Of a DNA stretch of 23,702 bases, positions 19,490 through 23,702 are shown piece by piece. Positions within the stretch are counted from its first letter, which is position 1; every line of letters begins with the position of its first letter. Made by a program: the position numbers and the translations under genes. The DNA is taken from positions 1-23,702 of IMG/VR virus record IMGVR_UViG_3300010334_000283, one strand, 5' to 3'. Source of the stretch: a virus. Below the pieces are notes generated by a model. It did no database searches. It saw only the letters and a list, made by a program, of their open reading frames with translations, and was not told the DNA's origin.

Positions 19490-19946
19490 GCCATTTTTTC
19501 GCGGCGTCCGAGACGACTGTCCTCTTCGAGACTGTCACGAGCGACTCGATGTACCAGCGAGCGTCAGCCGCAGCGATCTCGTCGAAGCTCTTTCCGTCGT
19601 ATCGTCCGCCACGCATCCGGAAGACGTCCTGCTTGCGGTCTTCCTTGTCGAGAAGGCCGGGGATCGGGTCGACGAGCCACGAGTGCAGGCACCACCAGCC
19701 GCACGTTACCAACCACTTCGTTCCAGACTCAGTCTTCCTGATGTCGATCAGGTCAAGTGTCGTCAACCCGCATCGGTCGCAGGCGTAGTGGCCGTCGATG
19801 CTCGCAAGGTATCCGACTGGCTGCTCCTCGACCGCAGGATCACTGCGAAGAACCGGCCTAGGGCTTGGGGAGGCCTTCTTTCGAGGATGCTTCTTCTTTT
19901 TGCCGTCGTTGTCCTCGACCGGCGAGATGTCGAAAAGAAAATTCAT
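19476..19946 (-). CDS. Zinc-binding protein with DUF3820-like C-terminus
   Basis: This encodes 156 residues. ATG 19946 overlaps the helicase stop (ATGA); a longer in-frame ORF is a shadow. After a lysine-rich segment (DGKKKKHPRKKAS) come CDRCG at residues 56-60 and CGWWC at 82-86, a four-cysteine zinc site. The end reads RMRGGRYDGKSFDEIAAADARWYIESL, the 'GkykGktf.EI...d..Yi' pattern of DUF3820 and related small domains often next to replication or exonuclease genes. Immediately downstream of the helicase, it is probably a DNA-metabolism accessory protein. The function is inferred. Confidence 0.7.
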   Translation of the reverse strand: MNFLFDISPVEDNDGKKKKHPRKKASPSPRPVLRSDPAVEEQPVGYLASIDGHYACDRCGLTTLDLIDIRKTESGTKWLVTCGWWCLHSWLVDPIPGLLDKEDRKQDVFRMRGGRYDGKSFDEIAAADARWYIESLVTVSKRTVVSDAAKKWLDTH

Positions 19947-21610
19947 GCTGGTATCTCGATCGCGTACTTGTCGCCGTCGTTGACGATCCACAGGTCTCTG
20001 CGGGCGCGAGTCACGGCCACGTAGTTCACTCGACACTCTTCGTCGTGAAGCTCGTCGATCGCCTGCCTGCCACGCTCCACGGCGGGGCTGGAGATCGTCG
20101 ACAGGATGACCGTGTCGCCCTCGCAGCCCTTGGCACCGTGAATCGTCGAGAGCCTAACCTTCGGGTTGCACGCCGTTTCAGGTCCGAACTTCTTCGCCGC
20201 CTCGATCCAGTTCGCCGCCTTCTTGGCGTGAGACTTGTCGAGGAACGCGGGCCAGCGACCCTCGCGGACGATCTGGGCAAATGTCTCCGTGGCTCCCGCG
20301 AGAGCGAAGTCCTCATCGACCGGCCGGATGATATCGACCTGAGATCGAAGCCCCTTCTTCCAAGCCTGTTTCTCGCCTCGAACTAGCAACTGACCGACCT
20401 CCTTGTCGGCGACCTGAATCATCGAGATAGCGTTCGCCCAGTCGTCGTGGTGGACGACCTTTCCATGCTGAAGACCCCAAAGGCACGCATATCCAGACAT
20501 TTCAGCCGCACTGCCGACGCGATCTATCCATGTGTACGGGATGCCACGACTGCGGAGGATATCCTCGTACTCGTGGAGAGCGAATCCGCACCGGCCAAGG
20601 ATCAGGACAGACTCATCTGGCCTGATTGCTGCGATCGCTTGTTCCGGAGAGCCCGCCCTTCGGACGTGGCCGGAGTGTGACGCTGGCTGGATGTGGCGAT
20701 CCCGATAGCCGTGACGCATCTTGCGAATGCAGCGTTCTCCAAGCTCCATCACTGCCGGTGGGCATCGGTAAGACCGGGGCATCACGAACTCCTCGGCATC
20801 CCAGTTCAGGAATAGCCGGTAGTCGCTGCCATTGAACGAGTAGATCGACTGGTAGGCGTCTCCGCTCAGAAAGACTCGCTCGATGAACGGACTCTCAGCC
20901 AGCCGACGACAGACTCGATCGACCAAGACAGACGAGTCTTGGGCCTCGTCGATTGCCAAGGCTCGAATGCTGGCAGGAACTTCACCCTCTGGATCGATTT
21001 GCTGCGGCCCATCAATCTCGAACTTGATCCCTGCAAACCTCGCGATTATGTCGGTGTAGTCCGCACGGCCCTCTCGCCGCTTTGCCTGCTCGTAACGCTC
21101 GACGTGTCGGCGGACGCCAGACTCTTCCGGCACACGCTCGCCAGCGACAGCCCAACGTCGCAGGACGCTCTTCAGGCTTGTCATGTTGGCTCTCGCCAAG
21201 TCCCAAGCCTTCAGGCCAAGAGTAAGGCCGTCGTCGCCGTCGCCGGAGACGAAGCTGATCTCCCGGCTGCGAGGGTCGAACCGGGTCGCCACCTTGCCTC
21301 CTACGGCATTGCCGATCCACTCAGCACCCTCGCTGCCCTCAAGCAACTGACCGTCCTCAATCCCGCACTGACGGTGGGCGACAGAATGGGCGGTGCGGAA
21401 CCAGCCGTGCTTGGTCAGTGTCTCCGGATCGCAGCCCCACTCCGCCGCCGCTCGCTCCGAAAGTTCCTGACGACCCGCGCGAGTGAACGTGCAGAGACCG
21501 ATCTCGTGGACGCTCAATCCAAACTCGACTTTAGTCTCGCTCAAACGATCGAGAATAAGACGTGTCTTTCCTGTGCCGGGACCGCCCTGATGCCTCTCCA
21601 CCCTTCGCAT
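19943..21610 (-). CDS. UvrD/Rep-like superfamily I DNA helicase
   Basis: This encodes 555 residues. ATG 21610 has AAGGAG nine bases upstream, better than ATG 21619, which touches that site. Helicase motifs are in order: Walker A GGPGTGKT (9-16), motif Ia CTFTRAGRQEL, Walker B LAIDEAQDSS (219-227), motif III GDAYQSIYSF (250-259), motif IV-like SYRCPPAVMEL, motif V STIHGAKGCEGDTV (488-501) and motif VI VAVTRARRDLWIV. It is shorter than cellular UvrD but has all core motifs, so it is probably active as a 3'-5' translocase. It lies next to the primase-polymerase and follows an intergenic control region. Confidence 0.93.
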   Translation of the reverse strand: MRRVERHQGGPGTGKTRLILDRLSETKVEFGLSVHEIGLCTFTRAGRQELSERAAAEWGCDPETLTKHGWFRTAHSVAHRQCGIEDGQLLEGSEGAEWIGNAVGGKVATRFDPRSREISFVSGDGDDGLTLGLKAWDLARANMTSLKSVLRRWAVAGERVPEESGVRRHVERYEQAKRREGRADYTDIIARFAGIKFEIDGPQQIDPEGEVPASIRALAIDEAQDSSVLVDRVCRRLAESPFIERVFLSGDAYQSIYSFNGSDYRLFLNWDAEEFVMPRSYRCPPAVMELGERCIRKMRHGYRDRHIQPASHSGHVRRAGSPEQAIAAIRPDESVLILGRCGFALHEYEDILRSRGIPYTWIDRVGSAAEMSGYACLWGLQHGKVVHHDDWANAISMIQVADKEVGQLLVRGEKQAWKKGLRSQVDIIRPVDEDFALAGATETFAQIVREGRWPAFLDKSHAKKAANWIEAAKKFGPETACNPKVRLSTIHGAKGCEGDTVILSTISSPAVERGRQAIDELHDEECRVNYVAVTRARRDLWIVNDGDKYAIEIPA

Positions 21611-21793
21611 ATTGCCCATCTCCTTGTTTTTGGAATCTGATGAACCTGATCACGCTTTTAGTAGATTCCCTCTATAGGGCAACTTAAATTCTTTGCCTGT
21701 AAGACTTTCGGTTTCAGCATTTTCTAGGAATGTAGGAATCTGGTCTGACAGAAGTTGTTTAAAAAAACTGCCCTATAGGGAGAGCGCACATTC
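21611..21793. promoter_or_regulatory. Intergenic region with paired inverted CCCTATAGGG-type sites
   Basis: This gap separates the primase-polymerase from the helicase. Two related sites face each other: the minus-strand form TGCCCTATAGAGGGA at 21666-21685 and the plus-strand form TGCCCTATAGGGAGA at 21766-21785. They are 100 bp apart. Both carry a near palindrome CCCTATAG(GG). A weak minus-strand promoter, TTGCCC, 16 bases, TAAAAG, overlaps the first site. This looks like operator pairing around a replication-gene promoter, which is inference. Confidence 0.45.
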
Positions 21794-23392
21794 CTACGCG
21801 CCGGTCAGGCGATCGAGCGCGGCCATGTGCTGATCAGTCCAGACGATCCAGCGACCGGGTTTCGCATTCACTGTGAACTTCTTGTCAATAAAGTCTTCGA
21901 GACCAGCCTCGTGGAGGATGTGCCTCTTGAGCTTGGTCTTCTCCTTGAGGGTCGGGATGCCAGCCTTCGCCGATCGCCACGCGGCAGCGCACAACTCGTT
22001 CCATTTGAAGTAGAGGCACCAGACGCCGTCCTCGCCCTTGATCCATTTAGGGGTTCCGTCAGGGCAGGGCAGGACGTCCTCGTCGTCGTCAGACCGCGAG
22101 AAAGGCCTCAGATAGGCAATCAGGAAGGCAGCGTGCTGGCTCCACGAGCAGGCGTCCACCGACGGCCACTCGTCGTCGGCCTCTTCGAGAAGCTTGCTCA
22201 TGAGCCCCCGAACGTCCCTGTCTCCGTCGTCGTTGTGGATGGTGTATCCGACCCAGATTTCGTGCCACCTAGAGTTGTGGGGGTCTCTCAAATTCACTTT
22301 CCCCGACGCCGCCAGCACCGCCGCAGCAACGTCCTTCGACTCTGGGAACTGCCGTGCGTCGAGAGAGGCAGAGATCGTCCTTCCCTCGAAAGGGAACCTG
22401 AGCCGATACTCGATCGGATCGGAGTGGACGACCGTCACCTTCCAGTCTCCAGACTCGTACTCTCTCGTGTCGGCGTCCCACCTGAGACCGAATCGCTCGA
22501 ACAGCCTGCCAGCCCTCCTCTCGACGGCCCGGTCGCGATAGTGGTTGAACTGGTCGCTTGCGATCCGCTCGACCTCGTCCTCGCTCTTAGCTGGCGAGCA
22601 GAATCGCTGGTTGCAGGCCGACAGGATGTTGGTCAGTTCCCGTCGGTCGGCGTCGGTGAAGTCCTTGATCGTGCGAGCCAGACGCGATGCGTATCCCACG
22701 AGGAACCCATGCCGCCCACCGGCTGTCACTTGACGATCATCTCGAACGACGTCGATCGCCTGACAGATCGCACCGGAGCCGCCCTTCTTCGAGTTTGCCT
22801 TCACTGCCGCCTTGAACTCCGGCGGAAGCGGGGCAGGCTCGACGTCATCTGGCGACAGGCATGGGAGCCACAGATACTGGATGCCCGTCCTGTGCCACGA
22901 CGACGGCATGACGCTCTGCGCGGCTTTGCCGCCGCCGCCAAGTCTCACCTCTAGCTGGTCGACCTTCACGACGCCCACGTCAGGCAGATCGTCTTCGTAC
23001 CGGAAAATCCTGTGGCAACCTCGCGATGCCCGATAGGTCGGAGTCTCGATCGTGTCGAGACCGTACTTCTTGAGAGTGGCTTCGGCCTCCGGGCCGTCGA
23101 TCTCAACGTCCACGATTCCGCTGGCCTTTCCCAGCCTCACGCCGACGTTGACACGCATATTCTCGTTGTCGTCGCCGTCATGAAACCATTCGCCGATTTC
23201 GTTTTCGTCATCGGTGGCTCGCGAGGGCCAATCCGCTCCACCGGCCGGATGCTTCCCCGGAGTTGGGCAGTCCTTGCCCTTGTGACAGGTGCAAGTCGCG
23301 TTGTCGCGGACCCCGTAAAGTCGGACGACCTTCCAACCCTTGCGTGCGACCGATGCCGCCGCCTGAAACACTTGATCTGCGCGGTAATCCAC
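21794..23392 (-). CDS. Bifunctional primase-polymerase (AEP/prim-pol family) with unassigned C-terminus
   Basis: This encodes 532 residues. The start is GTG 23392, set by AAGGAGG six to seven bases before it; the longer ORF is rejected. The N-terminal prim-pol is typical: RKGWKVVRLYGVRD, then a cysteine loop CTCHKGKDCPTPGKHPAGGADW, then GVRLGKASGIVDVEIDG with acidic residues Asp95, Glu97 and Asp99, then VRLGGGGKAAQSVMPSSWHRTGIQYLW. A Met-less helical primase-C-like part follows (GRHGFLVGYASRLARTI ... ACNQRFCSPAKSEDEVERIA). The last ~220 residues match no helicase that I recognise. It probably makes primers for replication with the UvrD-like helicase. It is the first gene of the replication block visible here. 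Confidence 0.9.
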   Translation of the reverse strand: MDYRADQVFQAAASVARKGWKVVRLYGVRDNATCTCHKGKDCPTPGKHPAGGADWPSRATDDENEIGEWFHDGDDNENMRVNVGVRLGKASGIVDVEIDGPEAEATLKKYGLDTIETPTYRASRGCHRIFRYEDDLPDVGVVKVDQLEVRLGGGGKAAQSVMPSSWHRTGIQYLWLPCLSPDDVEPAPLPPEFKAAVKANSKKGGSGAICQAIDVVRDDRQVTAGGRHGFLVGYASRLARTIKDFTDADRRELTNILSACNQRFCSPAKSEDEVERIASDQFNHYRDRAVERRAGRLFERFGLRWDADTREYESGDWKVTVVHSDPIEYRLRFPFEGRTISASLDARQFPESKDVAAAVLAASGKVNLRDPHNSRWHEIWVGYTIHNDDGDRDVRGLMSKLLEEADDEWPSVDACSWSQHAAFLIAYLRPFSRSDDDEDVLPCPDGTPKWIKGEDGVWCLYFKWNELCAAAWRSAKAGIPTLKEKTKLKRHILHEAGLEDFIDKKFTVNAKPGRWIVWTDQHMAALDRLTGA

Positions 23393-23427
23393 TGGAGCCC
23401 TCCTTGGCGTGATGAATGGTGAGAAAT

Positions 23428-23463
23428 GCCCGGCCGGTGGAGACAGTCCCACACCGGCCGGGC
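23428..23463 (-). terminator. Perfect 12-bp hairpin upstream of the primase-polymerase gene
   Basis: GCCCGGCCGGTG and CACCGGCCGGGC pair perfectly around a 12-base loop, between the gene at 23490 and the primase-polymerase. On the minus strand it is followed by ATTTCTC, not a true U run, so it may be an attenuator, an RNA-processing structure or a protein site instead of a classical terminator. Confidence 0.5.
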
Positions 23464-23476
23464 AGAAGAAAACGAG

Positions 23477-23485
23477 TCCGTACTA
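23477..23485 (-). promoter_or_regulatory. Third copy of the TAGTACGGA motif
   Basis: The 9-base motif, TCCGTACTA on the plus strand, is found here just after the stop of the 23490 gene, and also at 13855-13863 and 19466-19474. Unlike those two, this copy lacks a TTGAC box at the right distance, so it is more likely a shared operator element than a core promoter. Confidence 0.35.
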
Positions 23486-23489
23486 TCAA

Positions 23490-23702
23490 TCAGAAAGGAA
23501 CCGCGTCGGTCGAAGCCTTGCCCACGTACTTTTCGAGAGAGCCACGGAGCTTCGGCGACACCTCGACGAAGTAGCTCCGGAAGGCCTCGACCATCTCGGC
23601 GGGGGCCGGGCTGACGAACTTCGGCACGACACGGCTGTAGTTCGCCTTGCCGCCCGTCACCTTCTCCAGACCCAGCGAGACCACGCACTGGTAGGGCTGC
23701 AC
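23490..23702 (-). CDS. C-terminal part of a phage DNA-metabolism-type protein (runs off window)
   Basis: The last 70 residues of a gene that enters from beyond base 23702; the GTG at the edge is probably internal. The sequence reads QPYQCVVSLGLEKVTGG, KANYSRVVPKFVSPAPAEM, VEAFRSYFVEVSPKLRGS and LEKYVGKASTDAVPF. Such an 'ASTDAVPF' acidic-aromatic end resembles the tails of phage single-strand-binding or recombination-associated proteins that lie beside replication genes. The domain is not visible, so this is only a suggestion. Confidence 0.5.
   Translation of the reverse strand: MQPYQCVVSLGLEKVTGGKANYSRVVPKFVSPAPAEMVEAFRSYFVEVSPKLRGSLEKYVGKASTDAVPF

Noticed and set aside
21766-21785. T7-like promoter because of CTATAGGGAGA on the plus strand.
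   Set aside because: Only the start-site half matches the T7 consensus. The upstream recognition half does not, the site faces away from the genes, and the sequence is better explained as one of two inverted sites.
21827-22954. Plus-strand 375-residue ORF.
   Set aside because: It is antisense to the clearly identified primase-polymerase and is an expected open frame in GC-rich DNA; no domain is seen.

Overview
The window looks like part of a tailed-phage genome (Caudoviricetes), or a closely packed prophage segment. The evidence is a run of modular tail-fibre genes, small membrane proteins, phage-type nucleases, a DNA methyltransferase, a superfamily I helicase and a primase-polymerase. Every supported gene is on the minus strand, so transcription runs right to left. 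Most neighbouring genes overlap by 1 to 4 bases (ATGA, GTGA, TAATG or TGATG junctions). The DNA is GC-rich. The C-terminal module of the largest tail fibre and the 'HTH plus WSxEER' regulators resemble proteins I associate with Planctomycetota and their viruses. That host guess is from memory and is moderate at best. No integrase, tRNA or CRISPR array was seen.

Layout from left to right, which is downstream to upstream. Positions 1-6735 hold six or seven virion-surface genes: LamG-like lectin domains, two modular fibres and a small baseplate-like protein. Positions 6740-10030 hold nine small or secreted proteins around a membrane-anchored papain-family (C1-type) cysteine peptidase; this may be a lysis module. 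Positions 10059-12933 hold a three-gene glycan cassette (two glycosyltransferase-like proteins and an FkbM-type methyltransferase) bracketed by two related helix-turn-helix proteins. Positions 13041-15837 hold a secreted CAP protein, a GNAT-like protein, three consecutive PD-(D/E)XK-type nuclease-like proteins and a Gp88-like cysteine-rich protein. Positions 15838-16353 are the only long gene-free stretch. Positions 16354-19430 hold a phage protein of unknown function, an HNH nuclease, two small proteins, a DNA methyltransferase and a bacterioferritin-like protein. Positions 19476-23702 hold replication genes: a zinc-binding protein, a UvrD-like helicase, a primase-polymerase and the end of one more protein.

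The most unusual element is at 15861-16353. It is a tandem array with an exact 126-bp period. Each unit pairs a 45-nt perfect three-way-junction sequence (three copies) with a tract of 10-13 GGC-like triplets spaced exactly 5 nt apart on the minus strand. The tracts are not otherwise similar, yet their triplets keep the same register to the structured repeat in every unit. The last unit carries a terminator-like hairpin at the same 126-bp phase. I read it as a structured non-coding RNA, possibly a multivalent scaffold for a ring-shaped RNA-binding protein by analogy with TRAP sites. That functional reading is inference.
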